A stretch of 64,000 nt of DNA, taken from Bacteroidota bacterium. Its GTDB lineage: Bacteria; Bacteroidota; Ignavibacteria; UBA10030; SZUA-254. The notes under the pieces are model-generated. The model worked only from the letters and a program-made list of their open reading frames with translations, was not told the DNA's origin and made no database searches. The position numbers and the translations under genes are program-made. Numbering within the stretch: the first letter of the stretch is position 1; each line of letters starts with the position of its first letter. The DNA lies in the NCBI GenBank assembly GCA_036522515.1, contig DATDFQ010000043.1, positions 62,001-126,000 of the forward strand. The letters run 5' to 3'. Below are positions 16,740-24,573 of this stretch, piece by piece.

Positions 16740-18121
16740 GAACGCCATCCCTTCGTCAGTTCCATGCCTGCCCTGGCAAGTTTGGCCTTCGCGAACGAGG
16801 TTGCGAGCGCGGCGAAGCTTTTCCCGCCATGATTCCGGATGCGGTGTTGACCCACCTCATTCACGAGGTAGCGGTTTGCGAACCAGTAGAACCGGTCGGA
16901 GAACCGCCCCGCGATCCTCAGCTGGCGGTCGGTGCCGGAAGACCAGTCGGGCGGGACGGAAATACGGTCCCGGACCTGGCGATAGAACGTTGTCCCCTTG
17001 ATCGGGTAGGCGACTGTGGTGAGGAACGTGTCGGGATCGGTCTCCTTGAGGTGCTCCACGGTCGCCTCGATATCCCGGATCTCCTCGCCGGGATAGCCCA
17101 GCATGACGAACAAGCCGGCCTTGATGCCGAACTTCCGTGCGAGTCTGGTAATCGTCCGGATCTCCCCGACAGACACTCTCCGTTCCATCGCATCGAGGAT
17201 CCGTTGCGATCCGCTCTCGGACCCGTACCAGATCCGGAAGCAGCCGAGCTCGGCGATCTTCTGAAGGATCTCTTCCGAGAGGCGGTCGGCGCGTGAGATG
17301 CATTCGAACGGGATCCGTATGTTTCGCCGCTTCATTTCCGCATGGAACTGGTGGAACCACTTATGATGCATCGTGAAGACGTCGTCGGCGAACCAGAGCA
17401 TGTCGGGATTGTACCTCTCGCGGATCAACTCTATTTCCCCGACGACGTTCGCCACACTCCGCCGGCGGTGCGTCTCTCCGTAGACCGATCTGCTGCACCA
17501 CGTGCACGTGTAAGGGCAGCCCCGCGCGCAGATCAGGGAGACGGATCCCATGCCGTGGCGGCGCTTCCAGACCCCGATGTACTCTTCCATGTCGATGGCC
17601 TCCCTGTCGGGAAACGGGATCGAATCAATGTCGGGTATCAGGGGACGCGGGGGAGTCCTCACGATCTGCCCGTCGTCGCTCCGGAAGACGATCCCGCGGA
17701 TCGAGCCCGTCGGCCCCCCTTTGGAGAGCGCTTCGAGAAGCTCAAAAGTTGTTTCTTCACCCTCACCGATCACCGCCGCGTCGGCGCCGGAGGCCACATA
17801 CTGTTCGGCATATTCCGGAACGTCCGGGCCCCCCACGATCACCCTGCACCCGGCCTCCTTGCAACAACGAATCTGTTTGAGGACATTCAGCTTCGTCAGA
17901 AGATTGGAGGAAATTCCGACCACCGGAGGACGCTCTCCGGCGATGTAGGCGGAGAACCCGGGGAACGACTTGAAGGTGGTGTCGAACACGGAGACGCCGA
18001 TGCCCCGGGCCTTCAGGTACGAGGAGAGGTAGAGAATTCCGAGAGGAGGGTACGGTTTCAGGATCCTCTTTTCGGTTTCATCCTCCGTGAGGAAATAGCC
18101 GTGGGTAAGAAGAAGATCCAT
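16736..18121 (-). CDS. B12-binding-domain radical SAM enzyme (rSAM-2)
   Basis: 461 residues. It begins MDLLLTHGYFLTEDE, with a Rossmann-like cobalamin-type domain (V-I-V-G-G-P-D-V-P-E, V-I-G-E-G-E-E-T-T-F), then cluster motif CPYTCTWC at about residues 200-207 and G-S-E-S-G-S-Q-R-I-L-D-A-M. It shares the unusual W-K-R-R-H-G segment before the Cys motif, V-Y-G-(E/Q)-T after it, and the G-S-Q-(R/K)-I-L-D-A-M-E block with rSAM-1, so the two are close paralogues. ATG start 11 bases after the upstream gene. Confidence 0.87.
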   Translation of the reverse strand: MDLLLTHGYFLTEDETEKRILKPYPPLGILYLSSYLKARGIGVSVFDTTFKSFPGFSAYIAGERPPVVGISSNLLTKLNVLKQIRCCKEAGCRVIVGGPDVPEYAEQYVASGADAAVIGEGEETTFELLEALSKGGPTGSIRGIVFRSDDGQIVRTPPRPLIPDIDSIPFPDREAIDMEEYIGVWKRRHGMGSVSLICARGCPYTCTWCSRSVYGETHRRRSVANVVGEIELIRERYNPDMLWFADDVFTMHHKWFHQFHAEMKRRNIRIPFECISRADRLSEEILQKIAELGCFRIWYGSESGSQRILDAMERRVSVGEIRTITRLARKFGIKAGLFVMLGYPGEEIRDIEATVEHLKETDPDTFLTTVAYPIKGTTFYRQVRDRISVPPDWSSGTDRQLRIAGRFSDRFYWFANRYLVNEVGQHRIRNHGGKSFAALATSFAKAKLARAGMELTKGWRS

Positions 18122-18132
18122 TCCGGGGAGCG

Positions 18133-19608
18133 CTACCGGTTTGTGTCGCCGCGCCGCGAGAGCGCTTCGAGCTCGGCTTCCAATCCAGGGAGAGTGAGCG
18201 CATGGTAGGCGGATGACGCCAGCCGCCGGATCGTCCGCCGATCCGGGAGTGAAGGCCTGGCGATCGATTGTTTGAGAAGTTCGATCCCCTGCCAGAGGCG
18301 GAACTTCTTGTGGGTCAGTCGATGGAGCGCGCGGTAAAATTCCTGGCTGTACTCCGTGGTTCCGACCATCGGGTCGAGATCGCGGCTGTCGATCCAGTTC
18401 CTTTTCTCGCCGAGGCCCGATTTCACGCGTTCGTAAAATTTCGTGCCCGGAAGGGGGTATGAAACCGAGATTCCGATCTCATCCGGCGCGCATTCCTTGA
18501 CCATCCGGAGAGTCGATTCGATGTCGGACCGGGTCTCCCCGGGATAGCCGTACTGCAGAAAATGGCCGACACGGATCCCCGCCTCGCGGAGCCGGCGCGT
18601 CGATTCATAAATCTGTTCGACGCTTGTTCCTTTCTCCATCGCGTCGAGGATTTTCTGGGAACCGGATTCGGCCCCGATCCAGACGGTCTGGCAACCCGCG
18701 CGTTTCAGGTGAACAATCGTCTCTTCCTTCAGGAGGAGGTCGGAGCGTGAAAGGCATTTGAACGGGATCGCGGCGTCCGCCTCATTGACTTCGGCCGCGA
18801 ACTCCTCGATCCATCCCGGCTTGAGGCCGAAAATATCGTCGCAAAACCAGAGGTGGTCCGGCCGGAATTCGCTCTTGAGGAGCGCCATTTCTCCCGCCAC
18901 ATTTCCCGGTGTGCGTGAATGATACGTCTGCCCGTAGACCGGTTTGGCGCACCAGTTGCAATGGAACGGGCACCCGCGCGTGGTCACGATATTCATCGAG
19001 AAGTAGCCGTGCCGCCGTTTCCACAACGCGCGGTACCGTTCCACGTGGAGAAGGTCCCTCGCCGGGAGGGGTAGGGCATCCAGGTCGTGCAGGAGCTCCC
19101 GCTTGCGGTTCCTTACGATCGCGCCGTCCCGGACGTAGACCAGCCCGTCGACCGGTTCGGCGTTCCGGCCGCCGGCCAGATGGCCGAGAAGCTCCGACAG
19201 TGTCGCCTCGCCCTCTCCGGCGATCACGTAATCGGCCCCCTGCTCGAGATACTCTCCCGCATGATCGCCCGGGTCAGATCCGTGAACAATGACCGTCGAG
19301 CCGTGAGCCTTCGCGAGGCGGGTGAGGCTGAATGCCGCCTCGCGCATCCTCGTCAGGCACATTTTCGTCAGGTAATTGAAGTCGTCGTCGAAGATCACCA
19401 CCACATCCGGGCGGTGCCGCCTCAGGTGGAGGCCGAATTCTGCCGGTCCCGAAGCGAGCATGCTGTCAAAGAGCGCGACCCTGTGCCCCCCGGCGCGCGC
19501 GCCGGCGGCGGCATAGAGTGTGCCGAGAGGGGCGTAGGGCATCATGGCCCCGAACTCCTTCGGGTCGAGCGACAGGAAATATGAATGCGTGAAGAGAACG
19601 TTCGACAT
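18133..19608 (-). CDS. B12-binding-domain radical SAM enzyme (rSAM-1)
   Basis: 491 residues. Cobalamin-type N-domain (V-I-V-H-G-S-D-P-G-D, V-I-A-G-E-G-E-A-T-L), cluster motif CPFHCNWC at about residues 212-219, then GAESGSQKILDAME and G-Y-P-G-E-T. The start at ATG 19608 gives M-S-N-V-L-F-T-H-S-Y-F, which aligns with the start of rSAM-2; the longer frame to 19743 runs into the nucleotidyltransferase gene and is rejected. The C-terminal ~110 residues differ from rSAM-2, suggesting a different substrate or partner. Confidence 0.87.
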   Translation of the reverse strand: MSNVLFTHSYFLSLDPKEFGAMMPYAPLGTLYAAAGARAGGHRVALFDSMLASGPAEFGLHLRRHRPDVVVIFDDDFNYLTKMCLTRMREAAFSLTRLAKAHGSTVIVHGSDPGDHAGEYLEQGADYVIAGEGEATLSELLGHLAGGRNAEPVDGLVYVRDGAIVRNRKRELLHDLDALPLPARDLLHVERYRALWKRRHGYFSMNIVTTRGCPFHCNWCAKPVYGQTYHSRTPGNVAGEMALLKSEFRPDHLWFCDDIFGLKPGWIEEFAAEVNEADAAIPFKCLSRSDLLLKEETIVHLKRAGCQTVWIGAESGSQKILDAMEKGTSVEQIYESTRRLREAGIRVGHFLQYGYPGETRSDIESTLRMVKECAPDEIGISVSYPLPGTKFYERVKSGLGEKRNWIDSRDLDPMVGTTEYSQEFYRALHRLTHKKFRLWQGIELLKQSIARPSLPDRRTIRRLASSAYHALTLPGLEAELEALSRRGDTNR

Positions 19609-19616
19609 GGCCGCCC

Positions 19617-20555
19617 CTACGCGGGAGACTCTCCCTTCGTGAGCTCCGCGGGGAGTGAGTACGCCTCGAGCTTCCGCCGGTAGATTGAGAGCACTTTGCC
19701 GGAAAAATTTCCGACGTAGGCCCGGGATTCGGAGATGCTGCACCGAAACACATGATCTCTCGTGGCTTCATCCACGCCGGGGTACCGCTTTCTCCAGACG
19801 CGCTTCATGAACTCCATCAGGCGGGCGTCGAGCCGGTCCGCCCACTTCCCCTTGAACGGCAGCTCGAGGAGAGACTGGAGGACGCTTCTCCGGTTGTTCG
19901 GGGGAGCGGACCGGAGCGCGGAGATCCGGTAATTGGGGAAGAAGCCCTTGATCCAGGAATTTGCGTTCATGTACTTCAGGTAGAGAGCGGAATTGAAGAG
20001 CGGCTTGAGGTGCGCGATTTCCGTCGCCGTGTAGTAGTTGCGGTCGTCCAGGACGAGGTGATCCGAATCGAGGTAGTAGTTCAGGCAAAAATACTTCTTG
20101 CTGTTCAACAGGAAAACCTTTTTGAACGCCACGAGGAGCATCCTGCAAATCCAGAGCCGCCCCGGGACGGTCACCACCACATAATCGATATCGCTCTTCG
20201 GATTCGCGACCCCCTTGGAGAGGTCTCCGGAAATGAAAATGCCGCGGACGAAGGGGAATCGCTTGATGACGTGAGCCATGAGGCTTGCGATCGGGAATCT
20301 CCGGCGGGCGAGCCGCTCGCGCCTGATTCTGAGCCCGGCAAGATCGGCTCCCTCATGCGGAATGCTGTAATAGCCTCGTTCCCCGTGGATCGAACCCGAG
20401 CCCGTGAGAGTTCCGAGGAGCTCCAGAAACGAGCGTTTCGTAATGGAATTCCGCGGAAGGAGGTGAAATAACTCGTCGGCCGTGAGCGGATGCTCAAAGA
20501 TATCGTAGTAGAGGAGTGTCCGGACGATATATGGATTCCAGGAACCGGGAGTCAT
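19617..20555 (-). CDS. Nucleotidyltransferase-fold protein, first gene of the radical SAM cluster
   Basis: 312 residues. Residues ~10-75 look like a small winged-helix-like region (Y-Y-D-I-F-E-H-P-L-T). Near residue 115 is a minimal nucleotidyltransferase motif, ISGDLSKG followed by S-D-I-D-Y-V-V-V, with the paired Asp residues that bind Mg-NTP in this superfamily. A long helical C-terminus follows. It could adenylylate or nucleotidylate a protein or sugar; the exact reaction cannot be read. ATG 20555 is chosen because it lies just downstream of the predicted promoter; longer forms would start upstream of it. Confidence 0.72.
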   Translation of the reverse strand: MTPGSWNPYIVRTLLYYDIFEHPLTADELFHLLPRNSITKRSFLELLGTLTGSGSIHGERGYYSIPHEGADLAGLRIRRERLARRRFPIASLMAHVIKRFPFVRGIFISGDLSKGVANPKSDIDYVVVTVPGRLWICRMLLVAFKKVFLLNSKKYFCLNYYLDSDHLVLDDRNYYTATEIAHLKPLFNSALYLKYMNANSWIKGFFPNYRISALRSAPPNNRRSVLQSLLELPFKGKWADRLDARLMEFMKRVWRKRYPGVDEATRDHVFRCSISESRAYVGNFSGKVLSIYRRKLEAYSLPAELTKGESPA

Positions 20556-20570
20556 CAGCGGGCCGATGCT

Positions 20571-20601
20571 TAAATTAAACGCTTTTTTTGGCAGATTGCA
20601 A
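20571..20601 (-). promoter_or_regulatory. Predicted promoter of the 11-gene radical SAM cluster
   Basis: On the minus strand TTG (20601-20599), exactly 20 bases, then TTAATTTA (20578-20571), a one- or two-mismatch version of TAnnTTTG with the spacing seen at 7411-7441, 20901-20931 and 53267-53297. The predicted transcript would start near 20564, nine bases before the ATG at 20555. No other promoter-like site is visible before the end of the cluster at 7438. Confidence 0.5.
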
Positions 20602-20900
20602 GCCTCCACACGGAAAATCGGGCAAGTTGCATGCCACTCGAACCGGTATCCCGCCGGGCTGGCAAAAATCGGGCACCGGGAATTGGCGTTCCCTCCCGGA
20701 TGGGACAGCCGTGGCACGGAACGGAAGAACCTTGTCCACTTGTTGGGACAGGGAACTCATGCTGGCCGGGAATTGGTAGCCGCAAGCTCTAGCTTGCGTT
20801 TGTTCAACGCAGCCTGAAGGCTGCGGCTACCGGCGCCGCTGCCAGTGACGCAACTTGAAGGATCGGCCGCCGCGGGGGAACGGGAGCAGACGCGGAACAG
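20602..20900. other. Intergenic region with short direct repeats and no recognised gene
   Basis: About 300 bases between divergent genes. AAAATCGGGCA occurs at 20614-20624 and 20665-20675; CCGGGAATTGG occurs at 20676-20686 and 20766-20776. Stop codons are unusually scarce in several frames over about 200 bases, but no frame has coding character or a ribosome site. It contains the REP-like pair listed separately. I see no tRNA or riboswitch fold. Confidence 0.5.
20775..20831. repeat. REP-like palindromic repeats, inverted pair (family 1)
   Basis: Two hairpin units face each other: GGTAGCCGCAAGCTCTAGCT... (20775-20798) and the unit ending ...AAGGCTGCGGCTACC (20806-20831). Each has its own stem (GCAAGCT/AGCTTGC and GCAGCCT/AGGCTGC), and the outer GGTAGCCGCA and TGCGGCTACC arms are reverse complements. 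Relatives lie at 39998-40213 and 59836-59945. Confidence 0.85.
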
Positions 20901-20931
20901 TTGATGTTGGGCAAGCTATTTCCTATATTTT
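20901..20931 (+). promoter_or_regulatory. Predicted promoter of the PASTA-rpe operon
   Basis: TTG (20901-20903), 20 bases, TATATTTT (20924-20931): same layout as the other Bacteroidota-type promoters in the window. Transcription would begin near 20938, about 23 bases before the ATG at 20961. This argues against the longer reading frame that would begin at the TTG itself. Confidence 0.55.
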
Positions 20932-20960
20932 CGCGTCATGAACGGCAAGAATCAGGTTTA

Positions 20961-21737
20961 ATGAAGCGGCCCACGAAAGGGACATTCACATCGAGGCGGG
21001 CCAAGAGGATCTATCTCCTCCTCCTCGCCTTTTCAATCCTCTTCTTCGTTTGCAACGACATTATCCTCCCCTGGTATGTCAATCAGGGGGGTATCGTCGA
21101 AGTCCCATCCGTTCTGGGCGTTCCCTACGACGATGCCGTCAAGAGCCTCGCTACGCTCGGCCTTGAAGGGCGGAAAGGGGATGTCCGGCTCGATAAGGAT
21201 CATCCCGCGGGCCTCGTCATCATCCAGAGCCCTTTCCCGGGCGAGAAGGTCAAGCGGGGGAGGCGGGTCTACATGACGATCAGCGGGGGGGAACAGCTCG
21301 TCGCAATTCCGAGCGTCAAAGGGAGGACTCTCCGGGACGCCAAGTTTGCGCTCGAACGCCAGGGATTAAAGCTCGGCACGGTCGAATACCGGCCCTCCGA
21401 TTCGTTTCCCCAGAATACGGTCATCGAGCAGGCCCCCGGAGCGGGTGCGACCGCGAAACGCGACGCATTCGTTTCGATCGTCGTCAGCCAGGGGAACACC
21501 TTCCAGAAGATCACCGTGCCGGATGTGACCAGGAAGTCGCTGACGGAGGCGAAGGCGCTGCTCGCCGCAAGCGGCCTGAAACTCGGAAATATCACTTATA
21601 TCCCGTCGACCGAGCTCTTGCCGAACACGGTCGTCGAGCAGTTTCCCCTCAAGGGGGAGCTTGTTTCATCCGGCCAGGCTGTCGATCTGTTCGTGGTCCA
21701 GGGCGGGGAGCGCAACAAGGATATCATCGAATATTGA
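20961..21737 (+). CDS. PASTA-domain membrane protein
   Basis: 258 residues: a short basic cytoplasmic tail, one membrane segment (about residues 14-36) and three extracytoplasmic PASTA domains (about 45-112, 113-183, 184-253). Each contains the typical V-P-x-V...A...L and G-x-V-x-x-Q-x-P-x-x-G pattern. PASTA domains usually bind peptidoglycan fragments; here no kinase or transpeptidase domain is attached. In many FCB genomes such a protein is encoded next to rpe in a translation/cell-wall gene group, as here. The start is ATG 20961; earlier in-frame starts lie within or before the predicted promoter. Confidence 0.87.
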   Translation: MKRPTKGTFTSRRAKRIYLLLLAFSILFFVCNDIILPWYVNQGGIVEVPSVLGVPYDDAVKSLATLGLEGRKGDVRLDKDHPAGLVIIQSPFPGEKVKRGRRVYMTISGGEQLVAIPSVKGRTLRDAKFALERQGLKLGTVEYRPSDSFPQNTVIEQAPGAGATAKRDAFVSIVVSQGNTFQKITVPDVTRKSLTEAKALLAASGLKLGNITYIPSTELLPNTVVEQFPLKGELVSSGQAVDLFVVQGGERNKDIIEY

Positions 21738-21753
21738 CCGGCCCCCCCGACTC

Positions 21754-22410
21754 ATGGTCACCATAGCGCCATCGATCCTCTCCGCCGACTTCCGGGACCT
21801 GAAGCGGCAGATCCGTCTGGCAGAGCAGGGCGGAGCCGACTGGATCCATCTCGACATCATGGACGGTCATTTTGTCCCGAATATCACGTTCGGCCCCATG
21901 ATCGTCAAGACCGTGCGATCGATCACGAAGCTGCCTCTCGACACGCACCTGATGATCGAGGATCCTCTCCGGTACATCGGGGAGTTCCGCGAGGCCGGCT
22001 CCACGAGGCTGACCGTGCATGTGGAAGCGTGTGTCCACCTCCACCGGGTGGTCGAGAGGATCAGGCAGGCCGGAATGAAACCGGGCGTCGCCCTGAATCC
22101 CGCCACGCCGGTCTCCGCGCTCGAAGAGATTCTCCCGTTCACGGACCTCGTGCTCGTCATGACGGTCAATCCGGGCTTCGGCGGCCAGGAGTTCATCCCC
22201 TCCTCTCTTGCGAAAGTGCAGGAAGTGGCGCGCATGATCGCGAAGAAAAAGCGGAAAACGGTCCTCGAGGTCGACGGCGGCATCGGCGAACACAACGCCG
22301 CGGAACTTGTCCGGGCGGGCGCCGCAGCCCTCGTGGCAGGACACTCCATCTTCTCCCAGCGCAACATTCCCCGCGCGATCCGCAACCTCCGCACGTCCGC
22401 CCTCCGGTAA
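21754..22410 (+). CDS. rpe: Ribulose-phosphate 3-epimerase
   Basis: 218 residues, the normal length. It interconverts ribulose-5-phosphate and xylulose-5-phosphate in the pentose phosphate pathway. TIM-barrel landmarks: IAPSILSADF, H-L-D-I-M-D-G-H-F-V-P-N (metal His and catalytic Asp), T-H-L-M-I, V-N-P-G-F-G-G-Q-E-F and L-E-V-D-G-G-I. The ATG at 21754 lies 16 bases after the PASTA gene stop; earlier in-frame codons fall inside that gene. Confidence 0.95.
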   Translation: MVTIAPSILSADFRDLKRQIRLAEQGGADWIHLDIMDGHFVPNITFGPMIVKTVRSITKLPLDTHLMIEDPLRYIGEFREAGSTRLTVHVEACVHLHRVVERIRQAGMKPGVALNPATPVSALEEILPFTDLVLVMTVNPGFGGQEFIPSSLAKVQEVARMIAKKKRKTVLEVDGGIGEHNAAELVRAGAAALVAGHSIFSQRNIPRAIRNLRTSALR

Positions 22411-22431
22411 CGCCCCCCGGTACGATTTTTC

Positions 22432-22460
22432 TTGACAATATGCGTTCGGTGCCTTATATT
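22432..22460 (+). promoter_or_regulatory. Consensus sigma-70-type promoter of the lrp-glnA unit
   Basis: TTGACA (22432-22437), 17 bases, TATATT (22455-22460): a perfect -35 box and a five-of-six -10 box at ideal spacing, followed by a leader of about 50 bases before the regulator gene. It differs in type from the TTG-N20-TAnnTTT promoters found elsewhere in the window. Confidence 0.75.
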
Positions 22461-22464
22461 GTCA
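22433..22464. promoter_or_regulatory. Probable Lrp/AsnC-type operator overlapping the promoter
   Basis: TGACAATAT (22433-22441) and its exact reverse complement ATATTGTCA (22456-22464) are separated by 14 bases. The arms cover the -35 and -10 boxes, so a bound protein would block RNA polymerase. The adjacent gene encodes an Lrp/AsnC-family regulator, making autoregulation the simplest reading. Confidence 0.65.
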
Positions 22465-22515
22465 GGTAGAAACAGTTTACTTCCTTAATAACGTCAACTT
22501 TTTCTTAGTTTTCCC

Positions 22516-22998
22516 TTGATAAGTAAGGAACCGACCCCGGCCCTGGACGAGGTGGACGCGGCCCTGCTGGATATCCTTCAAAAAAACGGAAGGACGAAAA
22601 GGAACGACCTCGCCGGAATGGTGGGCCTCTCGCTCCCCTCCGTGAGCGACCGGCTCAAGAAACTCGAGGAGGGGGGCCTCATCACGGAGTACCGCGCCAT
22701 TCTCGATCCGAAACGCGCCGGGTACGACATCACCGCCTTTATCTTCGTCTCCGTCGATTCCTCCAAGCACTACGGATCGTTCATCGAGCATGCGCACGCC
22801 GCCGAAGGGATTCTCGAGTGTCACGCCGTCACCGGGGAAGGGACGCATCTCCTGAAGGTCCGGACTGCGAACACGTCGGCCCTGGAGAAGCTGCTGGCAA
22901 AAATCCAATCGTGGCAGGGAGTGCTCGGGACCCGGAGCAGCGTCGTCCTTTCGACCTCCAAGGAAGAGACCAGACTTAAAATTCACAATTCAAAATAA
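22516..22998 (+). CDS. Lrp/AsnC-family transcriptional regulator
   Basis: Up to 160 residues: an N-terminal winged helix ([20 protein letters not shown], then [10 protein letters not shown]) and a C-terminal RAM/AsnC ligand-binding domain ([18 protein letters not shown]). Family members sense amino acids and form dimers to octamers. The start is uncertain: TTG 22516 gives the full N-terminus but has no ribosome site; GTG 22552 would remove 12 residues and still keep the helix-turn-helix. It lies 26 bases upstream of glnA in the same direction, so nitrogen-related control of glnA is likely. Confidence 0.88.
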   Translation: MISKEPTPALDEVDAALLDILQKNGRTKRNDLAGMVGLSLPSVSDRLKKLEEGGLITEYRAILDPKRAGYDITAFIFVSVDSSKHYGSFIEHAHAAEGILECHAVTGEGTHLLKVRTANTSALEKLLAKIQSWQGVLGTRSSVVLSTSKEETRLKIHNSK

Positions 22999-23024
22999 AT
23001 CAACCTCAGGGAAAGGGAGAGTCA

Positions 23025-24470
23025 ATGCCTGTACGCGCGACGAAGCCGTCCAAAAATATTGAACAGGTCTTCCGGACAATCAAGGACAGCGACATCAAAG
23101 TGATCGACCTTCGCTTTTGCGACATGCTGGGGCAGTGGCAGCACTTTACGGTGATGGGGAACGAGTTCGACGAAGACGCCTTCACCGAAGGCCTCGGGTT
23201 CGACGGATCGAGCATCCGAGGCTTCCAGGCGATCCACGAGAGCGACATGCTGCTCATTCCGGATCCCGACACGATCTTCGTCGATCCGTTCACCGCGGTG
23301 CCGACCCTGAACATCATCTGCGATGTGAAAGACCCCATGACGCTCAAGCGGTATTCGCGCGACAGCAGGTATGTCGCGGCGAAGGCCGAGGCGTACCTCC
23401 GGTCCACCGGGATCGCCGACACGTGCTACGTGGGGCCCGAGGCGGAGTTTTTCATACTCGACAGCGCCAGGTTCGATCAGTCGCACCAGTATGGATTTTA
23501 TTACCTCGATTCCGAAGAGGGTTTTTGGAACAGCGGGAAGGACGGAGGGGCGGTCCCGAATCTCGGGCACAAGCCGCGGTTCAAGGAGGGATATTTTCCC
23601 ACCGCGCCCCTCGACAGCCTTCAGGACATCCGGTCGGAGATGGCGCTCACGCTCGAAAAAACCGGCGTGCGGGTGGAGGTCCACCATCACGAGGTGGCGA
23701 CCGCCGGGCAGGCCGAGATCGACATGCGCCGGGACACGCTGCTCCGGATGGGGGACAGCCTGTTGAAATACAAGTACGTCGTGAAAAATGTCGCCAAGCG
23801 CAACCGCAAAACGGTCACCTTCATGCCGAAGCCCCTGTTCAACGACAACGGTTCGGGAATGCACGTGCACCTCAGTTTGTGGAAGGGGGGTAAACCGCTC
23901 TTTTACGGCGACAAGTACGCCAACCTGAGCCCTCTCGCACTTCATTTCATCGGGGGCATCCTGAAACACGCGCCCGCCCTCTGCGCCATTACGAATCCGA
24001 CGACCAATTCGTACAAGCGGATGACACCCGGGTTTGAGGCGCCGGTGAACCTCGCCTACTCGCAGCGAAACAGAAGCGCCGCGGTCCGGATCCCGATGTA
24101 TTCGAAGAACCCGGCCGCGAAAAGGATCGAATTCCGGTGTCCCGACCCCGCCTGCAATCCCTATCTCGGATTTGCCGCCCTGTTGATGGCGGGCCTGGAC
24201 GGGATCAAAAGCAAAATCGATCCGGGCAAGCCGCTCGACGTCGACATCTACGATCTCGGTTCGGCGGATCTGAAAAAGATTCCCACGGCTCCGGGCTCTC
24301 TCGAGCAGGCACTCGGGCATCTCGAGCGGGACCATGACTTCCTCCTGCGCGGGGATGTCTTCACCAAAGACCTGATCGAGTCGTGGATTGAATTCAAGAT
24401 GGAGAAGGAAGTGAAGCCGATGCAACTCCGGCCCCACCCGTATGAGTTTTCCCTCTACTACGACGTTTGA
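23025..24470 (+). CDS. glnA: Glutamine synthetase, type I
   Basis: 481 residues. It condenses glutamate and ammonia with ATP and forms a dodecamer in the family. Visible: [10 protein letters not shown] near residue 60, the metal ligands in Y-V-G-P-E-A-E-F-F and [20 protein letters not shown], the glutamate-flap segment NPTTNSYKR, and R-I-E-F-R-C-P-D. The tyrosine in D-I-Y-D-L aligns with the adenylylation site of GSI-beta enzymes, but its surroundings differ from the usual N-L-Y-D-L-P-P-E-E, so covalent control is not assured. A strong AAGGGAG ribosome site precedes ATG 23025, and a terminator follows. Confidence 0.95.
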   Translation: MPVRATKPSKNIEQVFRTIKDSDIKVIDLRFCDMLGQWQHFTVMGNEFDEDAFTEGLGFDGSSIRGFQAIHESDMLLIPDPDTIFVDPFTAVPTLNIICDVKDPMTLKRYSRDSRYVAAKAEAYLRSTGIADTCYVGPEAEFFILDSARFDQSHQYGFYYLDSEEGFWNSGKDGGAVPNLGHKPRFKEGYFPTAPLDSLQDIRSEMALTLEKTGVRVEVHHHEVATAGQAEIDMRRDTLLRMGDSLLKYKYVVKNVAKRNRKTVTFMPKPLFNDNGSGMHVHLSLWKGGKPLFYGDKYANLSPLALHFIGGILKHAPALCAITNPTTNSYKRMTPGFEAPVNLAYSQRNRSAAVRIPMYSKNPAAKRIEFRCPDPACNPYLGFAALLMAGLDGIKSKIDPGKPLDVDIYDLGSADLKKIPTAPGSLEQALGHLERDHDFLLRGDVFTKDLIESWIEFKMEKEVKPMQLRPHPYEFSLYYDV

Positions 24471-24495
24471 GAATCGTCCGGAGCACCGATCGACG

Positions 24496-24527
24496 AGCCC
24501 CGCCCGGCAGACCGGACGGGGCTTTTT
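24496..24527 (+). terminator. Rho-independent terminator after glnA
   Basis: AGCCCCGCCCGG / CCGGACGGGGCT stem (one mismatch) with a CAGA loop and a TTTTTGT tail, 25 bases after the glnA stop. Confidence 0.9.
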
Positions 24528-24537
24528 GTCGCGAAAC

Positions 24538-24567
24538 TTGAGATTTGGGGGGAAGTTTCTTACTTTG
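24538..24567 (+). promoter_or_regulatory. Possible Bacteroidota-type promoter before the enoyl-CoA hydratase gene
   Basis: TTG (24538-24540), 19 bases, TTACTTTG (24560-24567), one mismatch from TAnnTTTG. The predicted start site would almost coincide with the ATG at 24574, implying a leaderless or very short-leader transcript. Confidence 0.4.
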
Positions 24568-24573
24568 AGCCCC

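Noticed and set aside
8117..19608. Reading the B12 radical SAM genes as bacteriochlorophyll (BchE-like) or tRNA-modifying (MiaB-like) enzymes
   Set aside because: No other bacteriochlorophyll genes are near, and there is no UPF0004 or TRAM domain; the context points to membrane glycosylation instead.
20581..20606. Possible sigma-54 promoter (TTGGCAG...TTGCA)
   Set aside because: The two elements are far too close together for the -24/-12 spacing.
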